Part shown: piece by piece, positions 27,708-36,808 of the stretch | Layout of the letters: each line of letters opens with the position of its first letter | How positions within the stretch are numbered: the stretch's first letter is position 1 | NCBI GenBank assembly: GCA_903842455.1 | Contig: CAIMLX010000032.1 | Location: 1 to 46,996 of the forward strand | DNA: 46,996 nt | Reading direction: 5' to 3' | Source: an uncultured Hyphomicrobiales bacterium | Lineage (GTDB): Bacteria; Pseudomonadota; Alphaproteobacteria; Rhizobiales; Devosiaceae | Notes under the pieces: generated by a model | What the model saw: only the letters and a program-made list of their open reading frames with translations | What the model was told of the DNA's origin: nothing | Databases searched by the model: none | Program-made: the position numbers and the translations under genes

Positions 27708-28757
27708 TTAAGCCGTGAGGCGTTCCGTCGCAGGGGCGGGCACGAACAGCGCGGAGATTTCCGGCCAGCGCGCCTCGAAGGCGGTGACGCAAGCGGGGTC
27801 GAAGTGACTGCCCGCCAGCCGGACGATCTCGCGATACGCGTCGTCGATGGCCCAGGCCTGCTTGTACGGCCGCACCGAGCAGAGGGCGTCGAACACGTCT
27901 GCTACGGCGACGACCCGCGCCTCGACGGGAATGTCGAGGCCGGAAAGGCGATCGGGATAGCCGGTGCCGTCCCACTTCTCGTGATGCGACTGGGCAATAA
28001 GTTCAGCAGTGCGAATGATCTCGGACGAGCCGTTCTCGAGGATACGGGCACCGATCAAGACATGCCGGCGCATGGCGACGAGTTCATCCGGTGTCAGCTT
28101 GCCGGGCTTCGACAGGACGGCGTCGGCGATGCCGATCTTCCCGATATCGTGCAGCGGCGCCGCCAGGTAGACCACGCGGCAGCGTTCGGGCTCGAGGCCT
28201 ATGCCTTCGGCGATGATCCGCGAGATCTGGGCGACGCGCGACACATGCTCGCCGGTGTCGCCGTCGCGGTATTCGATGGCGCGGGCGAGACGCCAGATGA
28301 TCTCCTCCTCGCGCGCCACGAGGTCCCGGGTGGCGATCTCGACCTCGCGGGCGAGCCACTGGGCGCGGTCGGCCAGTTCGCACTGGGCCTGGCGCAGCGC
28401 CAGCAGGTTGCGGACCCGCGCCTGCAGTTCGATGACGTCGAAAGGCTTCTGGATGAAGTCGGTGGCCCCGGCGGCGACGGCGCTGACGCGCAGGGGCGGA
28501 TCATCGACCGAGGTTATCATGATGATCGGCACGAGGCGGTAGTCTTCGCGCGCCCGCAGCCGATGGGTCAGTTCGACGCCGTCCATGCCGGGCATGATGT
28601 TGTCGACGAGCACGACGTCGAACTGCACCTCGGCGGCGCGGCGGAGTGCCTCGACCGGATCCAGGATGCACTCGATGCCGGTGAAGCCCAGCTCGCCCAC
28701 CACCTCGCGCAGGAACGCAAGGCTCGATCGACTGTCGTCGACTATAAGAATCCGCAC
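27708..28757 (-). CDS. Response regulator with HD-GYP cyclic-di-GMP phosphodiesterase domain
   Basis: The 349-residue protein has an N-terminal receiver (phospho-acceptor D52 in VLVDNIMPGMDG, lysine in FIQKPF) and an HD-GYP output. The metal-binding residues look complete: H171 (GEHVSR), H203-D204 (LHDIGKIGI), H232 (RRHVLIGA), H258-H259, and GYP at 266-268 (KWDGTGYPDRLSG). The family hydrolyses cyclic-di-GMP and so promotes motile states. It lies upstream of the che operon on the same strand, separated by the 488-bp leader, and may be a target of CheA (inference). Confidence 0.93.
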   Translation of the reverse strand: MRILIVDDSRSSLAFLREVVGELGFTGIECILDPVEALRRAAEVQFDVVLVDNIMPGMDGVELTHRLRAREDYRLVPIIMITSVDDPPLRVSAVAAGATDFIQKPFDVIELQARVRNLLALRQAQCELADRAQWLAREVEIATRDLVAREEEIIWRLARAIEYRDGDTGEHVSRVAQISRIIAEGIGLEPERCRVVYLAAPLHDIGKIGIADAVLSKPGKLTPDELVAMRRHVLIGARILENGSSEIIRTAELIAQSHHEKWDGTGYPDRLSGLDIPVEARVVAVADVFDALCSVRPYKQAWAIDDAYREIVRLAGSHFDPACVTAFEARWPEISALFVPAPATERLTA

Positions 28758-28875
28758 AGCTGCCCCCAGCGCCCGATTTAAATCACACTAGGAGCGGAAA
28801 TCTTAACAAGCCTGCAGGCCTGGGCAGCAAACTATACAACAGGGCAATTGCCTCGACAGACAGCGCTACCCTGCA

Positions 28876-30978
28876 TTACTCGACGAACACCTTCACCACA
28901 TCGGACCGCCCGCCAGCATCGACCACCGACAGGGTGACGTAGCCGGGACCGTCGGGCGTCCAGCTGGCCTGGCGGGCAAATGCCGAGCGGCCGAAGGGGG
29001 CGCCATTGGCGAAGAAGGTGAACGGGGGCACGCCGTTGCGGATCTTGATGCTGAGCGGCATGGCGGCGCCCGAAGCGAAACCGAGGTCGACATCGACGCC
29101 ATCGGCCGGGAAGGCGATCACCGGGGCGGCGTCGCGCGCCACCATCTGCAGGTCGGGATGGCGGAAGCGCTTCAACGGCTGCGGCAGGTCGGCATTGCTA
29201 CCGAACAGCGTGCCGTTGGGCGCGCCGGGCAACTTCGCGGTGCGGCGGCCGAGGCGGTCGAAGCTTTCGAACAGGATGGGCGCAGCGGCGGTGATGCCGG
29301 CAATGCCCGGCACCGGCGCGCCGTCCGGGCGGCCGACCCAGACGCCCACCACCGTCCGGCCGTCATAGCCGATGGCCCAGGCGTCGCGGTAGCCGTAGGA
29401 GGTGCCGGTCTTGAACGCGATGCGGCCGGCAGTGCCGTTCACCGGCGGCGGCACGTCGGAGAGGATCGAGGTGACGTACCAGGCGGCCACCGGATCGAGC
29501 ACCGGCGCGGCGCTCGCGGCATCGGGCAGACGGGCGTTTACGCCGTCTTCGAGATGCACCGGCGTGCCGCCGCGGGCGATGGCGGCATAGAGCGAGACGA
29601 GGTCGCGCAGGGTGAGGCCGACGCCGCCGAGCCCGATGGCGAGGCCGGCGGGGGTATCGTCGGGCAGTTGCGGGATGGCGTGGGCGCGCTTCATCCGCTG
29701 CACCAGCCGCGGCGTGCCGACGGCATCGAGTGTGATGACGGCCGGAATGTTCAGCGACTGGATGAGCGCCTGGCGCACCGTGACGGTGCCGTGGGTAGAG
29801 CCGTCGAAATTGACCGGCACCCAGTTGCCGAAGCCGGTCGGCCGATCCTCGATCAGGCTTTCCGGATGCGCGAGGCCGAGTTCGAAGGCGAGGCCGAAGA
29901 TCAGCGGCTTCAGCGTCGAGCCGGGCGAGCGCACGGCCGAGGTCATGTCGACGAAGCCCGCGGCATCGTTCTTGAGGAAGCCGGCGGAGCCGACGGACGC
30001 GAGGACATCGCCGGTCTCCTGGTCGGCCACCAGCACGGCGACGGAGACGTTGGGACCGAGCTTGGTGGCGCGGGTGGAGGCCAGGTGCTCGAGCGCCGCC
30101 TGCAGGCGTCCGTCGATCGGCAGTTCGATGACGCGGTCGTCCGGATGCGCCTTGACCGCCGCTTCGGCGAGGTGGGCGGCGAGCATAGGGAATTCCTGGC
30201 GCGCCTTCGGCACCGGCTCGCCCTTCGCCACCTCGGCCTCCTCGGCCGAAATGACCCCGGCGACCAGCATGCGGTCGAGCACGTTGTTGCGGCTTGCGAG
30301 CGCGGCGGCGGGGTCGCGATCGGGGCGGCGGGCTTCGGGCGATTGCGGCAGGGCGACGAGCAGGGCGCTCTCGGCGATCGACAGCCGCTTCGGCTCCTTG
30401 CCGAAATAGGCGAGGCTGGCGGCGCGCACGCCCTCGATGTTGCCGCCGTAAGGCGCGAGCGTGAGGTATAGCGTGAGGATGTCGTCCTTGCCGAGCCGCT
30501 GCTCCAGTTCGGCGGCGTGCACCATCTGGCGCAGCTTGCCCCAGGCCGAGCGCGTGCCCTCGGACTGGACGAGGCGGGCGACCTGCATGGTGAGGGTGGA
30601 GCCGCCCGAAACGATGCGCCCCCCTGCCCCGGCGAACTGCAGCGCGGCGCGCGCCATCGACGACCATTCGATGCCGTGGTGTTCGCGGAACGTCCGGTCC
30701 TCGTAGGCCACCAGCATCTTGAGGTAGCGCGGATCGACGTCCGCGATGCTCACCGGCAGGCGCCAGCGCCCACCCGCGGCGGTGAAGGGGCGGAGCAGCG
30801 TGCCGCCATTGTCGACGACAAGGGTAGAGACCGGCACCGTCGCGAGGTCGGGCGTCGGCGGGAGGGTGTGGCGGAGTTCGTTGACCACCTGGTTGCCGTA
30901 GACCAGCGCGGCGGAACCACCGACCATCAGGACGAGGGCGGCAAGGCCAAGAAGTCGCGATCGGCTCGCACGCTGCAT
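28876..30978 (-). CDS. pbpC: Penicillin-binding protein 1C (transglycosylase/transpeptidase)
   Basis: The 700-residue protein has an N-terminal membrane anchor (LLGLAALVLMVGGSAALVYG). A glycosyltransferase-51 domain follows, with catalytic E93 in EDRTFREHHG and GGSTLTMQVARL. The transpeptidase has S354-T-L-K357 and KTGTSYGYRDAWAIG. A C-terminal PbpC-specific beta domain ends the protein. It polymerises peptidoglycan in the periplasm; in E. coli PbpC is paired with an alpha-2-macroglobulin as here. ATG 30978 is used; the frame stays open upstream only because it runs through the 29-bp repeat. Confidence 0.95.
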   Translation of the reverse strand: MQRASRSRLLGLAALVLMVGGSAALVYGNQVVNELRHTLPPTPDLATVPVSTLVVDNGGTLLRPFTAAGGRWRLPVSIADVDPRYLKMLVAYEDRTFREHHGIEWSSMARAALQFAGAGGRIVSGGSTLTMQVARLVQSEGTRSAWGKLRQMVHAAELEQRLGKDDILTLYLTLAPYGGNIEGVRAASLAYFGKEPKRLSIAESALLVALPQSPEARRPDRDPAAALASRNNVLDRMLVAGVISAEEAEVAKGEPVPKARQEFPMLAAHLAEAAVKAHPDDRVIELPIDGRLQAALEHLASTRATKLGPNVSVAVLVADQETGDVLASVGSAGFLKNDAAGFVDMTSAVRSPGSTLKPLIFGLAFELGLAHPESLIEDRPTGFGNWVPVNFDGSTHGTVTVRQALIQSLNIPAVITLDAVGTPRLVQRMKRAHAIPQLPDDTPAGLAIGLGGVGLTLRDLVSLYAAIARGGTPVHLEDGVNARLPDAASAAPVLDPVAAWYVTSILSDVPPPVNGTAGRIAFKTGTSYGYRDAWAIGYDGRTVVGVWVGRPDGAPVPGIAGITAAAPILFESFDRLGRRTAKLPGAPNGTLFGSNADLPQPLKRFRHPDLQMVARDAAPVIAFPADGVDVDLGFASGAAMPLSIKIRNGVPPFTFFANGAPFGRSAFARQASWTPDGPGYVTLSVVDAGGRSDVVKVFVE

Positions 30979-30993
30979 GGAAAGTCCCACTGC

Positions 30994-31077
30994 CGTGTCA
31001 TCCCTGCGAAAGCAGGGACCCAACTTGAAACCTGCGCAGGTGGTGACGTGGGTCCCTGCTTTCGCAGGGATGACACG
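30994..31077. repeat. Inverted pair of a 29-bp palindromic repeat
   Basis: The segments 30994-31022 and 31049-31077 are exact reverse complements over 29 bp, with a 26-nt spacer. Each contains CCCTGCGAAAGCAGGG, a 6-bp stem closed by a GAAA tetraloop in one orientation. A third, identical unit is at 4399-4427. The pair lies between the alpha-2-macroglobulin and pbpC genes, which are co-directional, and could act as a processing or attenuation hairpin. The layout resembles a REP/BIME element; no REP-associated transposase is in the window. Confidence 0.85.
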
Positions 31078-31151
31078 TCGGGGCCCGGGCAGTCGCTTCG
31101 ATTACGCCGCAGGCCGGGGGGATATCCTCCGGCCTACAGTGTGGGTGATCA

Positions 31152-34100
31152 TCACGGGCCAGCCGTGACGATCTCGATCTGGCCGGCATCGGTGTTGCCG
31201 CGCAGTTCCGGCCGGTACATGTCCTCGACCGTCGCCCCCGGCAGCACGAAGCTGCCCGGCGAGACGGCGCGGACGAGGTAGGCGGTCGTGACGCTCGGCA
31301 CCGCCGCGTAGACGCGGAAGGCCGCGACATACTGGTCGGTGCGCGACTCCACGTTGGCCGGGGTATCGAGGGCGAGCCAGCCCGACAGGTCGCCGACGCC
31401 ACCGGCGCCGCCGAGCAGGTTGGGGTTCTCGATCTCGAACCCGGCCGGCAGCGGATCGGCGATGACGTACTGGCCCGAGCCGAGCATCGAGGGCACCGCC
31501 GTCAGCTTGACCACGAAGCGGTCATTCTGGCGCACGGTGGCGAGATCGGCCGGCGTGCCATCGACGAGGAAGTACTCGCGGCTGATGGAGAAGCCGTCGC
31601 TGCTGGCCGCCGGCGGCGTGACCGGAATACCGGTGACGGAGACGGTCATCTCGGTCGCGGTATTGCCCTCGTTGGTGACGGTGACCGGCGAACCCTCGAG
31701 CACGACATCGTCGTAGCGACGATAGACCGTGCCTTCGAGGGCCTCGCCATCGACCGTCACCTTGCCGAGCGTCGCCGAGCGGGCGAGGGCCGAGGCGGCA
31801 ACCAGCGTCCAGGCGTCTTCCTGCGTCGAGCTCCACCTGCTGGCGTCGCGGAGGTCCGCAAGCTGCTGCGTGAGGGCGGAGAGGTCGATCCCGGCCGGGC
31901 TGAACTCGGCGGCCAGCGCGAGCACCGCGGCGGTGTCACGGAGCTGGCTGCCATAGTCGGCCCGGTAGCGGTAGCGGTCGTCGGGCGTCTTCAGCCCCTC
32001 GACCGCCGCGGCGAAGGCTTCGGCGGCGCGGGTGCGATCGCCGTAGAGGGCGAGCGCGGCACCGAGCTGGGCCTTGCTGAGCGGCGAGGCGAAGTTGTCG
32101 AGCCTCGCTTCGAGATAGTAGCGCAGGTCGCCGATGGCAGCCCGGCCGGCGCGTGCCAGGTCGAGCAGGGCGTAGGCGATATCCTCGCCGCCCGAGGTGA
32201 AGTCGGAGGCGTAGGAGACCTGGTTGGAAAGGTTGTCGAGCGCCATGGTCATCGCCTGGTCCGGCACCGCGAAGCCTTCGGCGCGGGCGCGCAGCAGGAA
32301 GTCGGTGACATAGGCGTCGAGCCAGAGTTCGGAGCCCGAGAACGGCCCCCAGAGGCCGAAGCCACCGGCGGAGTTCTGCTTGCTCAGTTCGTCCGCGATG
32401 GCATCGCGGATGCGCTGGGCGAGCGTATCGTCGGTCCCGAGGCCCATCATGCGGGCCACGTCGTTGAGGTAGAGCAGCGGCAGGGCCCGGCTCGCCACCT
32501 GCTCGGCGCACCCATAGGGGTAACGGTCGAGCGACAGCAGCAGTTCGGGCACGTCGAGGCGGGCGATCGGGCCGACCGCGAAGGTCAGGGTGCCCGAGCG
32601 CGGGATCAGGCCCTCGAAGCGGCTGCCATCGAGGCTGACCGATTCTCCCGGCCCGATCGGCACCAGCACCGAGGTGGTGAGCGGGCCGGAGGCGGCGCGG
32701 ACGCCGAGCACGAGGTCCTTCACCAGCGCGTTGCCGGCGGGGTCGGTGACGATGAGCTTGAGGCTCTGGTCGCCGATCGCCGTGCCGGTGAGGCTGAGAT
32801 CGAGCGCCGTCCGCTCGCCGGTGGGCAGCTCGACTGTCTGCGTTGCCGCATCGGTCGAGAGGCCTTCGCCGGTGATCAGCTCCACCTTGTAGGCGCCGGG
32901 GGCGCCGGAGATGTTGTTGATCTCGACGAGGAGACGCGAGGTGTCGTTCAGGCGCAGGAAGCGCGGCGGCGTCATGGTGACCACGACCGGATCGCGCACG
33001 ATGACGTCGGCCGAGGCGTGGCCGATGGCGGAGGCGGTCCAGGCGATGGCCATCAGGCGCACCGTGCCGTTGAAGTCGGGCATGTCGAAGGTGACCTCGG
33101 CGGTGCCGTCGGCGCCAACCGTGACGATGCCCGAATGCTGGGCGACGAGCACGGTGGTGGGCGGCGGCGAGCCGGTGGCGAGGCCTTCGCCGTCACCGCC
33201 CGAACGGACGGCGCCGAGAGTGCCCTGCGTGGGGTCGATCAGCGAGCCGTAGAGGTCGCGGAACTCGACGCCGAGCTGGCGCTGGCCGAAGAACCAGCCA
33301 TCCGGATCGGGCACGGCGAAGTTGGTCAGGTTGAGGATGCCGAGGTCGACCGCGGCAACGGTTACGTAGGCCTGGTCGCCGGGCTGCACGTTGGCGAGCG
33401 TCACCTTGGCGGTGAACGGCGCGCGCGGGCTGGCGACGTCGGGCTTGTCGATCGACACGTCGAGCTTGAGGTCACCCGGTTCGACGTCGGCATAGGCGAC
33501 GCCGAGCGCCCGCGCCGGCATGCGCTTTTCGGTCGCGTCGGCCGGCCGGTAGAGGGTGGCGGTGACATAGGCGCCCGGCCCCCACTGCTCGGTGACCGGC
33601 AGTTCGACCGAGATGCCCTCGGCCGGAACCTCGACCGAGCGCATGTCGATGATGCCGTCGTCGACCACCAGCACCAGCGCGGTGCCGGCGAACTGCGGAT
33701 CGAGCTGCAGCACCGCCGTGTCGCCGGGGCGATAGGCGGGCTTGTCGAGGGCAACATCGAGCTCGTCGGGCGTGTCGGAGCCGGCTTCGGCGTAATAGTA
33801 GCCGGCGTAGAACTCGTAGGTGGACGAGGTGGCGGCATCACCGGTCGAGTTCACCTCGAGCCGGTAGCGGCCGTAGTCGACAGGCGCGCTGACCGTCACG
33901 GGGCCGGTGGCTGTGGCATCGACAGTGCCGTTGCCGACTTCGCGGGTGGTGGTGATGGCTTCCCACTTCCAGCCGCTATTGTTGCGGTACCACTGGTAGT
34001 TGGTCTCGATGCGCGACAGCGTCCATTCAAGGCCGGCCTCGGCCTTCTGCTGGCCATCGGTGCCGACGACGATGACATCGAAGGCGGCACTGGAGCCCTC

Positions 34101-36650
34101 GTCGAGGCCGTCGTCCTCGCTGAACGGCGGCTTCAGGCCGATCAGGTCGGTGAGCGGGGTGACCGGGCGGGTCAGGTTGCGCTGGATGGCGCGGCCGGAC
34201 GTATCGACGAGCCGCACCGCGAGCGTCGCGGTGAGCGGACGGGTGGTGGCCTGCGGCTCGGGGACGATGATCTCAGCCGTTGCGTTGCCTTCGTCGTCGG
34301 TGGTGCCGACGCTGCCGAGCGGCTGGTAGTCGGTGGTGAAGGTATCGTCCTCGCGGCCGAAGACGTAGCCGGGGAAGCCGGCGAGGGTCGGCACGGCGCG
34401 GACGATCGAGTCCGCCTCGATGTCGAGGCCGGGCGCCGTGGCGCCGTAGAGGTACTTGGCCGCAACCGTCACTTCGGTGATGGCACCGGCGACGACGGCA
34501 CCCGGTGCGGCGGCGATTTCGAACGCCAGCCGCTCGGGCTCGAAGTCCTCGACCTTGAACGTGGTGCTGGAGAGGGCCGGAGCCTTGGGGTCGGCGTAAA
34601 GCCGGATGGTCCACGAGCCGCGCATGGCTTCGGAGGCGAGCGGCAGGGCGGCGGTGTAGCCGCCGGCGCCGCCGTCGCTGATCATCTGGCGATCGGCGAC
34701 GACGCCGTCCGGACGCTCGAGCTCGAGCGTCAGCGGCAGTTTCTCGATGGCCTTGGCCCGCGTGTCGCGCAGCAGCGCGGTGAGGAACACCGTCTCGCCC
34801 GGCCGGTACACGCCACGCTCGGTGGTGGCCCACAGGTCGAGCGGACCCGGGGTCGGGCGGCCGTCGACGCCGCGATCGGTGAGATCGAAGGCCGGCTTGG
34901 TGTAGTCGATGAAGGCGTAGTCGCCCGCGTCGGTTTCGGCGACGACGAGCTGCGGGGCGCGGCCACCGTCACCACGGGCGAGGCCCGCCGCAAAGGTGGC
35001 ATTGCCGTTGGCATCGGTCACCGCTTCGCCGAGGATCTCGTTGTTGACCGCGACGAGGCGGACGCTGGTATTAGCCGCCGGCTGGGCGCTCGACAGCGAC
35101 CTTACGAAGACATGGACGCCGTCCTCGCCCGACACCGTGGTGAGGCCGAGGTCGGTGACGATGAACCACTGCGTGGCCATCTCCTGCCAGAACTCCGCCT
35201 TGCCGCCGGTGACCTTGGCGGTGATGACGTAGGCGCCGGGCGCGAGCGTACCGAGCGTCTCCTTCACCGGGATGGCGGTGATGGTCATGTCGTTGGGCTG
35301 GCCCTTCGACAGGTCGACGGTGCCCTCGAACTCCTGCTGGCCGTAGCGGTCGGCGACGTCTTCGGCCGAGTAGCCGTCGAGCGTGCCGCGGAAGATGCCC
35401 TGGCGCACGGCGGTGGCGATGTTGCGATCGCCGATGCGGTAGATGGCGATGTCGGCGGAGGTGGCGTTGACCGAGGTCAGCGGCAGGCCGCCGCCGAGGC
35501 CGGCGGGCATCACATAGGCATTGTTGGCAAAGCCGACGAACGGCGTGCGATCGGGCACATAGACGTTCAGTTCGGCATCGGCGCGCAGCTGCTCACCGGC
35601 GGCCGAGGGGAGGCCCGAGCGGACGCGGATGCTGTAGCGCTGGCCATGCCGGACACCGGTGAGGCAGAGCTGGCTGTTTTCGGTCTCGACGGCCACCTGC
35701 GGCGCCCCATCGACGACGACATAGCTCGACAGGTCCGTATCGCCGGCCGGCAGCGGATCGGAGAACACCACGCAGATGCGCGGATCGGCAGCCTCGGAAT
35801 CCACCTCGCTCGAGGCAATGCGGAACCCGTGCTCGGCGACCACCTGGTCGAGGCGACCCTGCAGCCCGGCATCGTCGACCAGCGCGATCGAGGCGCGATA
35901 GGTAGCGATCGACTCGCGCCACATGGTGCGGCGCTCGAACCCGGCGGCGAGCAGGGCGAGGCTCTTGGCGCGCTCGGCAACGCTCTCGGATAGCAGGAAG
36001 GCATTGGTCGCCGACCAGGTGGCGGTCTGGGCGAAATCATAGGCGGAGGAGGAATTGTTGTTCTGCAGGTCGGCGTCGGCGCGCTCGATCTGGATATCGG
36101 CGAGCTTCAGCCACAGGGCCGGGTCGTTGCGGTTGAGCGCCAGGGCCTGACGGTAGGAGACGTTGGCGGCGGCGGCGTTACCCGTTGCGGCGGCTTCGTC
36201 GCCGGCGAGGACCAGGTCGTCGTAGGTCAGGTTCCTGGGCGGCGCGTCGGTGGTCGGAAGCTGCTGGGCGAAATACTGCGCGTAGTAGACGAGATCGGAG
36301 GCCGGGAAGGGCAGCTCGGCCTGCCGCTCGGCGACCAGCGCCTGCTCGGCGGCCGGATCGACCTTGCCGGAGGTGGCGCCCTCGAAGGCGGTGTCGGGGC
36401 CGGCTGCTCCCTTGAGGAAGCACCACTTGGCCTTCTCGTTGAAGGTGAAGGCGCGGCAGATGCGATCCTCGGAGCAGGCCTCCGAGCAGGCATCGAGCGT
36501 CGTGTCCTTCACCACGCTGTAGTCGAAGCCGGGCAGGTCGATGCCGGGCAGCAGGTTGATGGCCCGATCCTGGGCGAAGGCGCCCCCGATATTGAACGCC
36601 AGAACAAGCATGGCAACAAGCCAGCCGGCCGACCCAAGTAGCCGCTTCAT
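31152..36650 (-). CDS. Bacterial alpha-2-macroglobulin (thioester type)
   Basis: This is a very large protein of 1832 residues. A Sec signal peptide (MKRLLGSAGWLVAMLVLAFN, cleaved about AFA-Q) has no lipobox cysteine, so the product is soluble periplasmic or otherwise tethered. A short cysteine-rich PAN-like segment (ACSEACSEDRICRAF, then WCFLKG) is near residues 53-80. Repeated macroglobulin beta domains follow. The thioester motif is intact as C1381-A-E-Q1384 (YPYGCAEQVASRA), in the usual alpha-helical thioester domain. The family traps attacking proteases covalently. ATG 36650 has GAGGG about 6 nt upstream. It precedes pbpC by 173 bp; the pairing suggests envelope defence coupled to wall repair. 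Confidence 0.93.
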   Translation of the reverse strand: MKRLLGSAGWLVAMLVLAFNIGGAFAQDRAINLLPGIDLPGFDYSVVKDTTLDACSEACSEDRICRAFTFNEKAKWCFLKGAAGPDTAFEGATSGKVDPAAEQALVAERQAELPFPASDLVYYAQYFAQQLPTTDAPPRNLTYDDLVLAGDEAAATGNAAAANVSYRQALALNRNDPALWLKLADIQIERADADLQNNNSSSAYDFAQTATWSATNAFLLSESVAERAKSLALLAAGFERRTMWRESIATYRASIALVDDAGLQGRLDQVVAEHGFRIASSEVDSEAADPRICVVFSDPLPAGDTDLSSYVVVDGAPQVAVETENSQLCLTGVRHGQRYSIRVRSGLPSAAGEQLRADAELNVYVPDRTPFVGFANNAYVMPAGLGGGLPLTSVNATSADIAIYRIGDRNIATAVRQGIFRGTLDGYSAEDVADRYGQQEFEGTVDLSKGQPNDMTITAIPVKETLGTLAPGAYVITAKVTGGKAEFWQEMATQWFIVTDLGLTTVSGEDGVHVFVRSLSSAQPAANTSVRLVAVNNEILGEAVTDANGNATFAAGLARGDGGRAPQLVVAETDAGDYAFIDYTKPAFDLTDRGVDGRPTPGPLDLWATTERGVYRPGETVFLTALLRDTRAKAIEKLPLTLELERPDGVVADRQMISDGGAGGYTAALPLASEAMRGSWTIRLYADPKAPALSSTTFKVEDFEPERLAFEIAAAPGAVVAGAITEVTVAAKYLYGATAPGLDIEADSIVRAVPTLAGFPGYVFGREDDTFTTDYQPLGSVGTTDDEGNATAEIIVPEPQATTRPLTATLAVRLVDTSGRAIQRNLTRPVTPLTDLIGLKPPFSEDDGLDEGSSAAFDVIVVGTDGQQKAEAGLEWTLSRIETNYQWYRNNSGWKWEAITTTREVGNGTVDATATGPVTVSAPVDYGRYRLEVNSTGDAATSSTYEFYAGYYYAEAGSDTPDELDVALDKPAYRPGDTAVLQLDPQFAGTALVLVVDDGIIDMRSVEVPAEGISVELPVTEQWGPGAYVTATLYRPADATEKRMPARALGVAYADVEPGDLKLDVSIDKPDVASPRAPFTAKVTLANVQPGDQAYVTVAAVDLGILNLTNFAVPDPDGWFFGQRQLGVEFRDLYGSLIDPTQGTLGAVRSGGDGEGLATGSPPPTTVLVAQHSGIVTVGADGTAEVTFDMPDFNGTVRLMAIAWTASAIGHASADVIVRDPVVVTMTPPRFLRLNDTSRLLVEINNISGAPGAYKVELITGEGLSTDAATQTVELPTGERTALDLSLTGTAIGDQSLKLIVTDPAGNALVKDLVLGVRAASGPLTTSVLVPIGPGESVSLDGSRFEGLIPRSGTLTFAVGPIARLDVPELLLSLDRYPYGCAEQVASRALPLLYLNDVARMMGLGTDDTLAQRIRDAIADELSKQNSAGGFGLWGPFSGSELWLDAYVTDFLLRARAEGFAVPDQAMTMALDNLSNQVSYASDFTSGGEDIAYALLDLARAGRAAIGDLRYYLEARLDNFASPLSKAQLGAALALYGDRTRAAEAFAAAVEGLKTPDDRYRYRADYGSQLRDTAAVLALAAEFSPAGIDLSALTQQLADLRDASRWSSTQEDAWTLVAASALARSATLGKVTVDGEALEGTVYRRYDDVVLEGSPVTVTNEGNTATEMTVSVTGIPVTPPAASSDGFSISREYFLVDGTPADLATVRQNDRFVVKLTAVPSMLGSGQYVIADPLPAGFEIENPNLLGGAGGVGDLSGWLALDTPANVESRTDQYVAAFRVYAAVPSVTTAYLVRAVSPGSFVLPGATVEDMYRPELRGNTDAGQIEIVTAGP

Positions 36651-36808
36651 TTAATCCCTCACCCCTGATGCCCTATGAACGGGCTAAGCACTCCAGAACT
36701 GTGTCTTTTTCTGGCAAAGCGCTCGTGACAATTTCAAATGTTTCCGCTTTCCGCCACCCAAGATGAATGGGAGCTGAAGCGTCCGCAGGCGCGGACGCCC
36801 GTCGGCAA

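Noticed and set aside
27500-27718. A 72-codon open frame in the che leader, plus strand
   Set aside because: It has no ribosome site, no recognisable motif, and overlaps the end of the HD-GYP gene. Its start region contains regulatory-looking dyads.
30979-31023. A longer N-terminus for PbpC
   Set aside because: The extra residues come from the 29-bp repeat (GPCFRRDDT), not from the protein family. ATG 30978 places the membrane anchor directly at the N-terminus.
33018-35993. A 991-codon open frame opposite the alpha-2-macroglobulin gene
   Set aside because: It is a shadow of a high-GC gene with strong codon bias. The minus-strand gene has a signal peptide, thioester motif and family domains; the plus frame has none.
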